From the NCBI GenBank assembly GCA_002435145.1, contig DJLT01000110.1, forward strand, positions 1 through 39,431: 39,431 bases of DNA, written 5' to 3'. Positions within the stretch are counted from its first letter, which is position 1. Each line of letters starts with the position of its first letter. The position numbers were made by a program, and so were the translations under genes. A model generated the notes under the pieces. The model saw nothing but the letters and a program-made list of their open reading frames with translations, was not told the DNA's origin and did not search any database. This DNA is from Neptuniibacter sp. UBA6509 (GTDB taxonomy: Bacteria > Pseudomonadota > Gammaproteobacteria > Pseudomonadales > Balneatricaceae). Shown here one piece after another: positions 17,433-28,139 of the stretch.

Positions 17433-18443
17433 TTAACGCTCTCCAACCCAATCACCTGCTTGCTCTTTTACTAAAGCAGCCAAAAGGTCAATAAAACTGG
17501 CCTGCGCATTTAATGCAGGAATATAATCGTAACTATCACCACCTGCTTCCAGAAACACCTCGCGATTTTCTATCGCTATCTCTTCCAGTGTCTCTAGACA
17601 ATCAGCTGAAAATGCTGGGCAGACAATATGAATATTTTTAACACCCTTTGCAGGCAACGCCTCAAGTGTTTTATCTGTATAGGGTTCCATCCATTGAGCA
17701 GGCCCAAAGCGAGATTGAAACGTTGTCATCCACTCAGTATCGGCCATCCCCATCTTTCCAGCCAATAATACTGAGGTTTGGTGGCACTGTTCCGGATAGG
17801 GGTCACCTTTATCTGCATACTCTTTGGGTATACCGTGATAAGACAGTATGAGTTTATCCGCTTTGCCCTGTTCATCTCTGAATTCTTGAATCTGACCTGC
17901 TAAAGCCGCGATATAAGCAGGATGATCGTAATAAGAGTTTACAATACGAATATCAAGGACACTGCGCTGCTTAAGCTGATAACGAGCTACCAAATCATAA
18001 ATAGGTGCTGTTGTTGTTGCTGAATACTGAGGGTACATAGGAACCAGCAAAATCTTCTGATAGCCGCTTGAGGATAACTTTTCTAAACGCTGAGATAACC
18101 CTGGTTTACCGTAGGTCATTGCTGAAAAAACATCCGGCGCATGATCACCGTATTGTTGCTGCAATAATAGATGTAATTCAGCAACCTGCTTGTCTAAGAT
18201 CTTACGCATCGGGGAATCATCTTCCCAGATACTCGCGTAAGCCTTAGCTACTTTTTTCGGTCGAATATTTAAAACAATGCCATTCAAAACAGAAAGCCAA
18301 AGCAAACGACGCAGGCCTTTACCTTCAACTACACGCTGATCCGATAAAAACTCTTTCAAAAAACGGCGTACAGCACCGGGCTCAGCTTTATCTGGCGTGC
18401 CAAGGTTGACTAAAACGACGGCGGCTTTTCCGGATTGACTCAT
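17433..18443 (-). CDS. hemH: ferrochelatase
   Basis: A 336-residue enzyme that inserts Fe2+ into protoporphyrin IX, the last step of protoheme synthesis. It starts with the family's VVLVNLGTPD segment. It contains the catalytic histidine in LSYHGIPKEY (around residue 200) and the conserved PAFSADCLETLEEI segment (around 275-290), whose Glu is an expected metal-path residue. Length matches bacterial HemH. The Cys positions do not by themselves show an iron-sulfur cluster. AAGGA lies 10 bases before the ATG. rlmB follows within 2 bases. Confidence 0.95.
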   Translation of the reverse strand: MSQSGKAAVVLVNLGTPDKAEPGAVRRFLKEFLSDQRVVEGKGLRRLLWLSVLNGIVLNIRPKKVAKAYASIWEDDSPMRKILDKQVAELHLLLQQQYGDHAPDVFSAMTYGKPGLSQRLEKLSSSGYQKILLVPMYPQYSATTTAPIYDLVARYQLKQRSVLDIRIVNSYYDHPAYIAALAGQIQEFRDEQGKADKLILSYHGIPKEYADKGDPYPEQCHQTSVLLAGKMGMADTEWMTTFQSRFGPAQWMEPYTDKTLEALPAKGVKNIHIVCPAFSADCLETLEEIAIENREVFLEAGGDSYDYIPALNAQASFIDLLAALVKEQAGDWVGER

Positions 18444-18582
18444 TCAGTAATATTCCTTCTAAGTAAGCCCGTGATTATCCCGAAACTCCAAGCAAAAGCC
18501 TATAGCCATGTCAGGCTATGAGAACAAAAAGCGACCTATATATAAAAAAAGAGCGCTGAAAGCACCCCGTAGTGAAGTTCTA

Positions 18583-18619
18583 GGCATAAAAAAACCGTAC
18601 TCATAAGAGTACGGTTTTT
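18583..18619 (-). terminator. Rho-independent terminator after adk
   Basis: A perfect 13-bp stem (18590-18602 with 18607-18619, loop ATAA) reads on the minus strand as a GC-centred hairpin ending in a run of T residues. It lies 22 bases past the adk stop. The A-rich flank on the other side makes it potentially bidirectional. Confidence 0.85.
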
Positions 18620-18640
18620 AAATGTAACCAGATCAGAAGA

Positions 18641-19324
<684 letters not shown>

Positions 19325-19426
19325 TTAAAAATGAAAAAGTGATAGTTTCCGACCTCTTATGAGCTATCGAAAACGTAAAATTCTTTTAGCTAAAAAATGC
19401 TTATGCCGGACAATACCACGCATTAG

Positions 19427-19445
19427 ATGTCGAACAATTCGACAT
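19427..19445. promoter_or_regulatory. perfect 8-3-8 palindrome upstream of adk
   Basis: ATGTCGAA-CAA-TTCGACAT is a perfect inverted repeat in the 291-base gap between ppc and adk (both minus). It lacks a T-run, so it looks more like an operator than a terminator. The binding protein is not recognised. Confidence 0.4.
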
Positions 19446-19591
19446 TAGCACTACCAACCCAGAACTAAAGTTTCGTTAACACGACAGTAAAACATTTTTG
19501 AAACATAAAATGCAACACACTAACCTTTAAAAAACAAAGGGATAGATTACCAATTAGCTTAACGCGCAACAGTAATTATCCCCTATTAGAA

Positions 19592-22201
19592 TCAACCTGT
19601 ATTACGCATTCCTGCTGAAATACCCGCCATAGTAACCATTAATGCTTGTTCTAGACGCTGATCCGGCCTATTTCGGTCACGATTTAGCAACTCGGCTTGC
19701 AAAAAATGTAGCGGATCAATATAGGGATTACGTACATCAATGGACTGCCTAATTACCGGATTGCCCTGCAATAGAGAATCCTGACCTTTAATACCATTAA
19801 TGATCGATACAATGTTGAGTAAGCGCCCTCTTAAACTCGAACCTAAAGTGATCAGTTCCTCAGAGACTAAACGCTCATCATAGTAAGCCGCTATATTGGT
19901 ATCGCTTTTAGCTAATACCATCTCTAACATATCAATTGTTGAACCAAAGAAAGGCCACTGTTGATACATCTGCTTAACTAGCTCAGCACTACTGCCACTC
20001 ATGGCTTCATCTAATGCTTTATCGCTTCCAAGCCATGCAGGCAACATGAGTCGTATCTGAGTCCACGCAAAGATCCAAGGGATCGCACGCAAACTCTCAA
20101 CACCACCATCCTGTTTACGCTTAGCCGGTCTTGATCCTAACGGTAATTTAGCGAGTTCTTGTTCAGGTGTTGCTGCACGGAAATACGGTACAAACATTGA
20201 ATCTTCACGAACAATGGCTCGATACTCCGTCAAACCTCGCTTCGACATAATTTCCATCTGCTCACGCCAAGCTTGCTCTGGACCTGGGGCTGGATTTAAA
20301 GTCGCTTCTAATACAGCCCCTGTGCATAACTCAAGGTTACGCACAGCCAAATCGGGCATGCCATATTTAAAACGAATCATTTCCCCTTGCTCGGTCAAAC
20401 GTAGACTATGATCTACAGACCCTGGTGGTTGAGCCAAGATAGCAGTATGACTTGGGCCGCCACCTCGACCAACTGTGCCGCCTCGGCCATGAAATAAGGT
20501 GAGATGTACGCCGTGATCTTTACATAACTGAGTTAAAGCTTCTTGTGCTTTGAATTGCCCCCAAGCGGCCGCTAACTGCCCCGCATCTTTCGAGGAATCA
20601 GAATAGCCTATCATGACCTCTTGATGACCTTCTGTGTAAGCTTTATACCAATCCACATTCAGTAAAGCATCAATACAATCACGCGCATTATCTAAGTCGG
20701 ATAAAGTCTCAAATAATGGCACCACACGCATATTGTGGCTTATACCCATTTCACGTAGAAGCAGAATCACCGCTAATACATCAGAGGGTTGGCTCGCCAT
20801 AGAGATGACATACGAGCCTAAAGCACTTTTTTCTGCAGTTGCAACTTCTTGGCAAGTATCAAGTACTTCTTGCACCTCAGATGAGGGGGTCCAATTATTA
20901 GGTAACAATGGTCGGCGGCTTTGTAGCTCTTTTAAAAGAAAAGATTGGCGCCCCTCTTCACTCCAGCCATTATATGAACCTAAGCCATAAAACTGCGAGA
21001 GTTCCTCAAATACCTGAGCATGTCGATCTGAACTCTGTCGAATATCCAGTTTTACCAGCGTTAAACCAAAACAAGCGATTCGGCGAATAATATCTTCTAA
21101 GGCACTTTCAGCAATAATCCCCATACCGCACTCTTGTAGAGAGCGATAACACATCATGAGCGGATCAAGTAGCTCTTGGTCAAGAAGATAAATATCGGCT
21201 TCTTTTTCTGTTTTTCCTTTAAGCTGACGAGCAACCCAGTTCTTAGTTGAAACAAGCTTTTCTCGAACTTCACCTAATAGTTTACGGTAAGGTTCTGAAC
21301 AATCCCCTACCCTATCACGTAGCTCTTTACTCGCCTGAGACATCGACAGTTCAGCACGCAGATCATCAATATCATTAAGATAAAGGTCTGCCGCCATCCA
21401 ACGTGACAAAAGAAGCACCTCAGCGGTAACAGTTGCTGTGACGTTAGGGTTACCATCTCTATCTCCCCCCATCCAAGAAGCAAAACGAATAGGAGAACAA
21501 TCTAAAGGTAGATTTTCGCCCAAGGTTTCATGTAACTGGGCATCCAGACGGCGTAAAAATTTTGGGACTGCAGACCAAAGCGAGTTTTCAATCACTGCAA
21601 AACCCCACTTAGCTTCATCTACTGGAGTAGGTCGTTGCTGCCGAATCTCATCGGTATGCCAAATCTGGCGAATAAGTTCATCTAAGCGGTGCTGAGCGTT
21701 TTCTTCGCCTCGATCAAGTCGACATAGGCATTCCGCAATATCATCATATTTTTGAATCAGTGTACGGCGGTTAACTTCCGTAGGGTGAGCGGTTAAAACG
21801 AGATCTATCTGCATTTTACTGAATGCATCAGCCACCTGCTTTGGAGAGAAGCCTTTCTGGCGAAGCTGAGCAAACAAAGTGCAAAGGGAATCGGGTGTAC
21901 ATACATCTGTTACTTCTAAATGACGGCGTACCCTGTGATGCTCTTCAGCAATATTGGCAAGATTCAAAAATTGGGTAAATGCTCGAGCTAGCGGAAGGAC
22001 ATCGTTTTCACTCAGATCATGTAAAGCTTGTAACAGCTCCTCATGCTCGGGCTGAGCTTCATTGCGACCCTCTTTGGCTAGCAACCTTACCTTTTCAATT
22101 TTTCTAAATATATCATCGCCTAGATGAGATTTTATCGTCTCTCCTAGGCTAGAGCCTAGCATTCGTACGTCATCGCGTAGAGCTTCATGCAGATCGGTCA
22201 T
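19592..22201 (-). CDS. ppc: phosphoenolpyruvate carboxylase
   Basis: An 869-residue enzyme that carboxylates phosphoenolpyruvate to oxaloacetate, replenishing the TCA cycle. Catalytic His139 lies in VLTAHPTEV. Other signatures are GGDRDGNPN (about 249-257), GYSDSSKDAG (about 540) and the glycine-rich loop FHGRGGTVGRGGGP (about 573-586). The C-terminus ends MRNTG, as in nearly all bacterial Ppc. Length is standard. AGGAGAGG precedes the ATG. The gene is monocistronic. Allosteric control by acetyl-CoA and aspartate is expected from the family and cannot be read from sequence alone. Confidence 0.97.
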   Translation of the reverse strand: MTDLHEALRDDVRMLGSSLGETIKSHLGDDIFRKIEKVRLLAKEGRNEAQPEHEELLQALHDLSENDVLPLARAFTQFLNLANIAEEHHRVRRHLEVTDVCTPDSLCTLFAQLRQKGFSPKQVADAFSKMQIDLVLTAHPTEVNRRTLIQKYDDIAECLCRLDRGEENAQHRLDELIRQIWHTDEIRQQRPTPVDEAKWGFAVIENSLWSAVPKFLRRLDAQLHETLGENLPLDCSPIRFASWMGGDRDGNPNVTATVTAEVLLLSRWMAADLYLNDIDDLRAELSMSQASKELRDRVGDCSEPYRKLLGEVREKLVSTKNWVARQLKGKTEKEADIYLLDQELLDPLMMCYRSLQECGMGIIAESALEDIIRRIACFGLTLVKLDIRQSSDRHAQVFEELSQFYGLGSYNGWSEEGRQSFLLKELQSRRPLLPNNWTPSSEVQEVLDTCQEVATAEKSALGSYVISMASQPSDVLAVILLLREMGISHNMRVVPLFETLSDLDNARDCIDALLNVDWYKAYTEGHQEVMIGYSDSSKDAGQLAAAWGQFKAQEALTQLCKDHGVHLTLFHGRGGTVGRGGGPSHTAILAQPPGSVDHSLRLTEQGEMIRFKYGMPDLAVRNLELCTGAVLEATLNPAPGPEQAWREQMEIMSKRGLTEYRAIVREDSMFVPYFRAATPEQELAKLPLGSRPAKRKQDGGVESLRAIPWIFAWTQIRLMLPAWLGSDKALDEAMSGSSAELVKQMYQQWPFFGSTIDMLEMVLAKSDTNIAAYYDERLVSEELITLGSSLRGRLLNIVSIINGIKGQDSLLQGNPVIRQSIDVRNPYIDPLHFLQAELLNRDRNRPDQRLEQALMVTMAGISAGMRNTG

Positions 22202-22377
22202 ATACCTCTCCTAACGCTGAAAAATAGCAAATCCTTCTTTCGATGCTACCCCATAAGAAATAATAAAAATACATGAATTTCAGACTATTAGTTCTATTAA
22301 AGGAGCAGAATCAAACCATGATTTAGCATCACAGTTTATTAATAATGACTTTACTCTAATGTAGCAAAAGGGTGAAA

Positions 22378-22435
22378 CCTGCGAATTCAGTACTACATTC
22401 GCAGGCTTAGAGTGAAATAAAGGGCCTTATTTCAC
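22378..22435 (-). terminator. tandem hairpins downstream of the relA-mazG operon
   Basis: Two perfect 9-bp hairpins lie between the small membrane protein gene and ppc: GTGAAATAA/TTATTTCAC at 22412-22435 and CCTGCGAAT/ATTCGCAGG at 22378-22405. On the minus strand they come first and second after the operon's last stop codon. The second is followed by a T-rich stretch about 10 bases later. Probable terminators. Confidence 0.55.
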
Positions 22436-22469
22436 AGATATGAGCACAAGGTAAATTACAGAAGCCTTG

Positions 22470-22850
22470 TTATAAATAAGACTGCAGTGTCTTTAATCGG
22501 TCTTGAGCAATCCACTCACTCTCATAACGAATCCGCGCAACAGGCTCACTTTGATTCGCTAAGTAAATAGCTACACGATAGTTACTATTTACTTGAGCTT
22601 TTTTATCATCAAGCAATTCCGCTTTTGCGATATCAGACAACTTAAAAACATCAAAAGATTCAGACTTTACCACAGCTAAGGATTTGTCCTGTTCATCCAA
22701 TAAAAGCTGAGGTGCCCCATTGAGATCCACATTGACAGTAAAGCCGCTGCCCTTTAATTCATTAATCTGTTTATTGCCACGTTTCCAATGCCATAGGCCA
22801 AAAATAACAATGCCGACAAAAGCGATAAGAACCCAATAATTAGGTAACAT
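22470..22850 (-). CDS. small single-pass membrane protein of unknown function, last gene of relA-mazG operon
   Basis: A 126-residue protein I do not recognise. One transmembrane helix at about residues 4-22 is followed by a basic stop-transfer (HWKRGNK). The remaining soluble part of about 95 residues is predicted beta-rich and ends in a helix (WIAQDRLKTLQSYL). The start codon follows directly on the mazG stop codon, so it is translationally coupled to mazG. Its placement with relA and mazG suggests co-expression with nucleotide-stress genes but does not define a role. Confidence 0.75.
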   Translation of the reverse strand: MLPNYWVLIAFVGIVIFGLWHWKRGNKQINELKGSGFTVNVDLNGAPQLLLDEQDKSLAVVKSESFDVFKLSDIAKAELLDDKKAQVNSNYRVAIYLANQSEPVARIRYESEWIAQDRLKTLQSYL

Positions 22851-23684
22851 CTATAAACCTTTCTCTTTAGCTTGATCCCAAAAATGGTCAAGCTCATCTA
22901 ATGTAAAATCGGCCCAGCTTCTACCTGAAGCAACGACTTGATCCTCTACAAAGCCAAAACGGCGTTCAAACTTTTGGTTTGTTCCACGCAATGCATCTTC
23001 TGGGTTGACGCTCAGGTGACGCGCAAGATTCACCTGAGCAAAGATCATATCGCCCATTTCATCTGCAACCGCCGCCTTATCACCCGACTGAATCGCTTCA
23101 CGCAACTCAGCTAACTCCTCTTCAATTTTATCCAGCACTAACTCAGCATCATTCCAATCAAAGCCGACTTGAGAGGCTCTTTTTTGCAACTTAGCTGCGC
23201 GTGTTAAACCTGGTAGAGCATTGGGGATATCATCCAACACACGACTGCTTTTTTGAGTTTCTTTACCCGAGCGCTCCTCTTGCTTAATCCGCTCCCAGTT
23301 CTGTTTAATCTCAGCGTCTGTTAACGCTTTTTCAGCAGGAGGTGAATGTAAAGTACCATCCGGAAAGACATGAGGGTGCCGTCTTACCAACTTAGTCACT
23401 AAGTTAGAGACAATGGTTGAAAAATCGAAATACTGCTCTTCTTTACCTAACTGAGCATAGAAAATAACTTGAAAAAGCAGATCACCCAACTCATCATTCA
23501 GATGAGTCCAATCTTGTCGCTCTATCGCATCTACAACTTCGTAAGCTTCTTCCAATGTATGTGGAACAATCGACCTAAAATCCTGTTTAAGATCCCAAGG
23601 ACAACCACCCTTCGGATCCCGTAAACGAGACATTAAGTAGAGCAGATCATCGACTGAATATTCTTTTATCACTTCTTTTGACAT
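22851..23684 (-). CDS. mazG: nucleoside triphosphate pyrophosphohydrolase MazG
   Basis: A 277-residue protein with two tandem MazG repeats, the usual full-length architecture. The N-terminal repeat has CPWDLKQDFRSIVPHTLEEAYE and ELGDLLFQVIFYA. The C-terminal repeat has EELAELREAI and DEMGDMIFAQVNLAR. Both carry the acidic ExxE-12-ExxD metal-binding residues. MazG cleaves NTPs to NMP and pyrophosphate, and in E. coli its activity lowers ppGpp, which fits the position 24 bases after relA. Two ATGs lie 6 bases apart; GGA is 8 bases from 23684 and only 2 from 23690, so I prefer 23684. Confidence 0.94.
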   Translation of the reverse strand: MSKEVIKEYSVDDLLYLMSRLRDPKGGCPWDLKQDFRSIVPHTLEEAYEVVDAIERQDWTHLNDELGDLLFQVIFYAQLGKEEQYFDFSTIVSNLVTKLVRRHPHVFPDGTLHSPPAEKALTDAEIKQNWERIKQEERSGKETQKSSRVLDDIPNALPGLTRAAKLQKRASQVGFDWNDAELVLDKIEEELAELREAIQSGDKAAVADEMGDMIFAQVNLARHLSVNPEDALRGTNQKFERRFGFVEDQVVASGRSWADFTLDELDHFWDQAKEKGL

Positions 23685-23708
23685 ACTCATATTCCAAAAC
23701 CGAGCATG

Positions 23709-25976
23709 CTAGGCATTCGGCCCACTACGCTGACGATAGACCTGCATAACATTTGAAATCTGATTCACCTTATCCATAACTCTACCTAAAAGGTCTAGAC
23801 TTGAAATTTCAACCGTTAAGATCAAGCGCGCCATATTTTCACGCTTATCTGAGAGTGTATTTGCTGCAATAATATTTACATCTTCAGCAGCCATAATCAG
23901 CATCACATCGCGCAATAGCCCGGAACGGTCAAACGCCTCGATAAAGATATCTACAGGATAAGTTGTTTGATCAGATTCACCCCAATCTACATCAATAATT
24001 CTCTCAGGCTCTTTCTCCTGAAGTTGAATAAGATTAGTGCAATCTTCACGGTGTACAGATACACCCCTGCCTTGTGTTATATAACCAGAAATAGGATCAC
24101 CTAGCACCGGTTTACAACAACTTGCCATGGTAGATAGGAGATTACCAACACCTCTGATACTTAACCCTTGAGCGTCTGAATCATGTTCAATAGTTTGAGG
24201 TAACGCAAGGTCCAGCTGCTCCTCTGCTTCATCTTCCAATATTTGTTTCTGAGCAGAATTAATAATTTGCGATAACCGTAAATCACCTGCACCTAACGCT
24301 GCATACATATCCTCGATATTCTTGTAGTTAACTTCATCACAAATTCTGGATAAATCTAACTCTTCGAAATCGATAGCCAAACGCTTGAACTCTTTCGTTA
24401 CAATCGTGCGTCCAGCATCAGCATTTTGCTCTTTAGCCTGGAATTTGAACCAATGCGCTACTTTTGCTCGCGCACGGGGTGTCGTTACAAACCCTAAGTT
24501 CATATTCAACCAATCACGTCGTGGGCGTTCTTCACTACCCGTCATGATCTCAACTTGATCACCCGTCTGTAAGCGCCTATTAAGTGGCACAATACGCCCA
24601 TTGATTTTTGCACCACGACAACGATGTCCAATTTCGGTATGAACACGGTAAGCGAAATCTACCGGGGTAGCACCTTTTGGCATATCAATAACATGACCAT
24701 CAGGTGTGAAAATATACAAGCGATCTTGCACCACATCGCCGCGGAGCATTTCACCAAAACCTTCACTTTCTCCTAAGTCATCATGCCACTCAAGTACCTG
24801 TCGTAACCAAGCGATCTTATCTTCATACGCGTCACTGTTACGCTTAGAGTCATCCGTTCCTTTGTATAAATGATGTGCACAAACTCCAAGTTCGGCCTCT
24901 TCATGCATATCATAGGTACGTATTTGGATCTCTAGCACTTTGCCATCAGGGCCAAAAACAGCCGTATGCAATGAGCGATAGCCATTCTGCTTTGGCGAGG
25001 CTATATAATCATCAAACTCATGGGGGATATTGCGCCAAAGACTATGTACGATCCCGAGTACCGCATAGCAATCACGACTTTTCGGCACCAATATTCTGAC
25101 CGCTCTAACATCATAAACTTGGCTAAATTCAATATTTTTGCGCTGCATTTTGCGCCAAATACTGTAGATATGCTTAGCGCGCCCGTTTACTTCACCATCG
25201 ATGTTAACGCTTTCTAATTCACTTTCTAAACGCACTACAACTTGATCAATATAATCCTGACGATCGAGTCGCTTTTCATCTAGCAATTGCGCAATATCTT
25301 TATAATCATTAGGTTTGAGGTAGCGAAACGATAAATCCTCAAGTTCCCATTTTATATGCCCAATGCCTAAACGGTGAGCAAGTGGCGCATAGATATCAAA
25401 GACTTCACGTGCAACAAGATAGCGTTTACGCCTAGAGCCATCTTTAACACCTCGAATGGCGCATGTACGCTCTGCAATTTTAATTAATGCAACCCGCACA
25501 TCGTCAATCATTGCCACCAGCATTTTACGGATATTATCCATCTGGGCAGTATCACTACCCAAAACACTTTCATCAATGCGAGGGTTTTTGCGGCTACCGA
25601 TTGCAGCCATCTGGATCACGCCCATAATTAACTGGGCGATGGATTTACCAAACTGTTTACGAACGCGTTCGATTGGTAACTTACGTTCACGAACAACACG
25701 ATAGAGAATGGCAGCCATAAGTGATTCTTGGTCTTGATGAAGATCGGCAAGGATTTGTGCCATCTCAAGACCTATGCGGAAACTACCATTCGTATTCTCA
25801 GACCAAACATCGACGGACTCATCACAATTATTCTGCGCTTGATTTGCCATTTCACAAGCACGGCGAATCGCATCTATATCATCAATGTCAGTTAAATCTT
25901 GAAGGTGCTCGAGCCAAACATCTAAATCAACGCTCCCATCATCTCGGATAGGCTGATCCTGGCGAACTTTAACCAC
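23709..25976 (-). CDS. relA: GTP pyrophosphokinase RelA, (p)ppGpp synthetase
   Basis: A 755-residue long RSH protein. The N-terminal hydrolase domain lacks the HD pair and the EDT motif, so hydrolysis should be lost. The synthetase domain (about 235-390) carries the acidic EFDD motif (320-323), the EXDD type of monofunctional RelA rather than the RXKD type of SpoT, followed by the family's YIASPKQNGYRSLHT. TGS (about 410-475), helical, zinc-finger-like (ASCCKP) and C-terminal ACT (about 675-750) domains follow; these bind the stalled ribosome. The start is GTG 25976, matching the MVKVR start of relatives, but no good ribosome binding site precedes it. mazG follows 24 bases downstream. Confidence 0.96.
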   Translation of the reverse strand: MVKVRQDQPIRDDGSVDLDVWLEHLQDLTDIDDIDAIRRACEMANQAQNNCDESVDVWSENTNGSFRIGLEMAQILADLHQDQESLMAAILYRVVRERKLPIERVRKQFGKSIAQLIMGVIQMAAIGSRKNPRIDESVLGSDTAQMDNIRKMLVAMIDDVRVALIKIAERTCAIRGVKDGSRRKRYLVAREVFDIYAPLAHRLGIGHIKWELEDLSFRYLKPNDYKDIAQLLDEKRLDRQDYIDQVVVRLESELESVNIDGEVNGRAKHIYSIWRKMQRKNIEFSQVYDVRAVRILVPKSRDCYAVLGIVHSLWRNIPHEFDDYIASPKQNGYRSLHTAVFGPDGKVLEIQIRTYDMHEEAELGVCAHHLYKGTDDSKRNSDAYEDKIAWLRQVLEWHDDLGESEGFGEMLRGDVVQDRLYIFTPDGHVIDMPKGATPVDFAYRVHTEIGHRCRGAKINGRIVPLNRRLQTGDQVEIMTGSEERPRRDWLNMNLGFVTTPRARAKVAHWFKFQAKEQNADAGRTIVTKEFKRLAIDFEELDLSRICDEVNYKNIEDMYAALGAGDLRLSQIINSAQKQILEDEAEEQLDLALPQTIEHDSDAQGLSIRGVGNLLSTMASCCKPVLGDPISGYITQGRGVSVHREDCTNLIQLQEKEPERIIDVDWGESDQTTYPVDIFIEAFDRSGLLRDVMLIMAAEDVNIIAANTLSDKRENMARLILTVEISSLDLLGRVMDKVNQISNVMQVYRQRSGPNA

Positions 25977-26224
25977 GGTGAAGATTTGCCATGAAAAATA
26001 TTACTCCCATTTTTACGCCTTACCACTTTCATTCATTATTATTGTTATTACACAAGAAGATATGGGCAATTCCTTTTTATTCAACCCAGTCCTGCGGCGC
26101 GTTATTCTATTCCTAATACAGTAAAAACACCATTCCGACTCTTTAATGAGGGTGTGTAATTAAGTACAGAGCCACAATTAAAAAATTTAACACTGCATAA
26201 TCCATACCCAAATTTATTACCGAT

Positions 26225-26248
26225 GAAAAAAAAGCCCCTATGGGGCTT
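26225..26248 (-). terminator. Rho-independent terminator after cysM
   Basis: On the minus strand AAGCCCC, a 3-base loop and GGGGCTT are followed by eight T residues. It lies 18 bases past the cysM stop codon. A textbook intrinsic terminator. Confidence 0.9.
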
Positions 26249-26265
26249 CTCAATCAAATCAGACC

Positions 26266-27162
26266 TTAAGCGTTAAAGACACCCGTCGACAAATATCGGT
26301 CGCCACGATCACAGATAATACAAACAATCACCGCGTTCTCTAATGTCTCCGCCAAGCGCAGAGCCCCTGCGACTGAACCACCGGAGGAAACTCCACAGAA
26401 AATACCCTCCTTTTGAGCAAGCGCTTTCATTGTTTCCTCAGCTTCCTCTTGGGCTATATCGAGCACTTGATCGACACGAGTTTGATCAAAAATCTTAGGC
26501 AAATACTCTTGAGGCCAACGACGAATACCAGGAATCTGCGCACCTTCACTTGGCTGAAGCCCTACGATCTGAACATCTGGATTCTGCTCCTTTAAGAAGC
26601 GTGAAGTCCCCATAATAGTGCCTGTCGTTCCCATAGAGCTCACAAAGTGAGTAATTTTCCCCTGGGTTTGTTGCCACAACTCAGGGCCTGTACCTTGATA
26701 ATGCGCCTCGGGGTTATCCATATTTGAAAACTGATCTAATACAATACCTTCACCACGAGCCTGCATCTCTAAAGCAAGATCGCGTGCACCTTCCATTCCT
26801 TCCTCTTTAGTCACTGGAATTAACTCGGCTCCATAAGCTGTCATGGAGGCCTTGCGCTCCTCACTGGCATTATCAGGCATAATCAATTTCATCTTATAAC
26901 CCTTAATTGCCGCAGCCATAGCTAACGCAATACCCGTATTACCAGAAGTCGCTTCGATCAACGTATCACCGGGTTTGATCTGCCCACGCTCTTCCGCATG
27001 TTGAATCATGCTTAATGCAGGACGATCTTTAACAGAACCTGCTGGGTTGTTTCCCTCTAATTTACACAGAATCACATTGCCATTACCCTGGCCAATACGC
27101 TGTAAACGCACTAATGGGGTTTTGCCAACATAATCTTCAATAGTAGGAAACTGAACGTCCAT
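26266..27162 (-). CDS. cysM: cysteine synthase B (O-acetylserine sulfhydrylase CysM)
   Basis: A 298-residue fold-type II pyridoxal-phosphate enzyme making cysteine from O-acetylserine with sulfide or thiosulfate. The PLP-binding lysine is Lys45 in NPAGSVKDR. The phosphate-binding loop is seen in GTTGTIMG, and the substrate loop is TSGNTG (about 69-74). The shorter length and the GLQPSEGAQIPGIRRWP segment favour CysM over CysK. GAG lies 6 bases before the ATG. In relatives cysM commonly precedes rlmD and relA; here it is followed directly by relA after a terminator. Confidence 0.94.
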   Translation of the reverse strand: MDVQFPTIEDYVGKTPLVRLQRIGQGNGNVILCKLEGNNPAGSVKDRPALSMIQHAEERGQIKPGDTLIEATSGNTGIALAMAAAIKGYKMKLIMPDNASEERKASMTAYGAELIPVTKEEGMEGARDLALEMQARGEGIVLDQFSNMDNPEAHYQGTGPELWQQTQGKITHFVSSMGTTGTIMGTSRFLKEQNPDVQIVGLQPSEGAQIPGIRRWPQEYLPKIFDQTRVDQVLDIAQEEAEETMKALAQKEGIFCGVSSGGSVAGALRLAETLENAVIVCIICDRGDRYLSTGVFNA

Positions 27163-27182
27163 AAAATACTCGCAATGTAAGA

Positions 27183-27230
27183 AAAGGGTACTAACTATAA
27201 GCTATAAGAAATTAAGCTTTTATACCCTTT
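27183..27230 (-). promoter_or_regulatory. long inverted repeat in the cysM leader
   Basis: AAAGGGTA at 27183-27190 and TACCCTTT at 27223-27230 form a perfect 8-bp pair 32 bases apart, 21 bases upstream of the cysM start codon. The enclosed sequence has further partial symmetry. It may be a leader structure; no known riboswitch is recognised. Confidence 0.25.
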
Positions 27231-27362
27231 AGGAAGACCCGGAATTCTACCGTTGGTTCCCTGAAAGCTCAAGAAACCCGCTTTTATGTTATTAGAAAGA
27301 AAATATCTAAAGATATATGCTTTTAAGAAAGCACCTTAAGAGAGAACACCCACACTATCCAA

Positions 27363-27977
<615 letters not shown>

Positions 27978-28139
27978 TTAAAAAATCAAGTGACCTCCCC
28001 CCACAACTGTCAGCCAAGTAAACAGCTAAAGCGAAATACCCTACATCCCAAAAGTCTGCGCAATTTTGTTCAATAACCTTCAAATCTATTCTGACATAGT
28101 ACTCAAAAGCAACATTGCGCTACTGAAAAAGGCAGCACT

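Noticed and set aside
20733-21090. Overlapping plus-strand frames inside ppc
   Set aside because: Antisense to a full-length, motif-complete ppc; no initiation signals.
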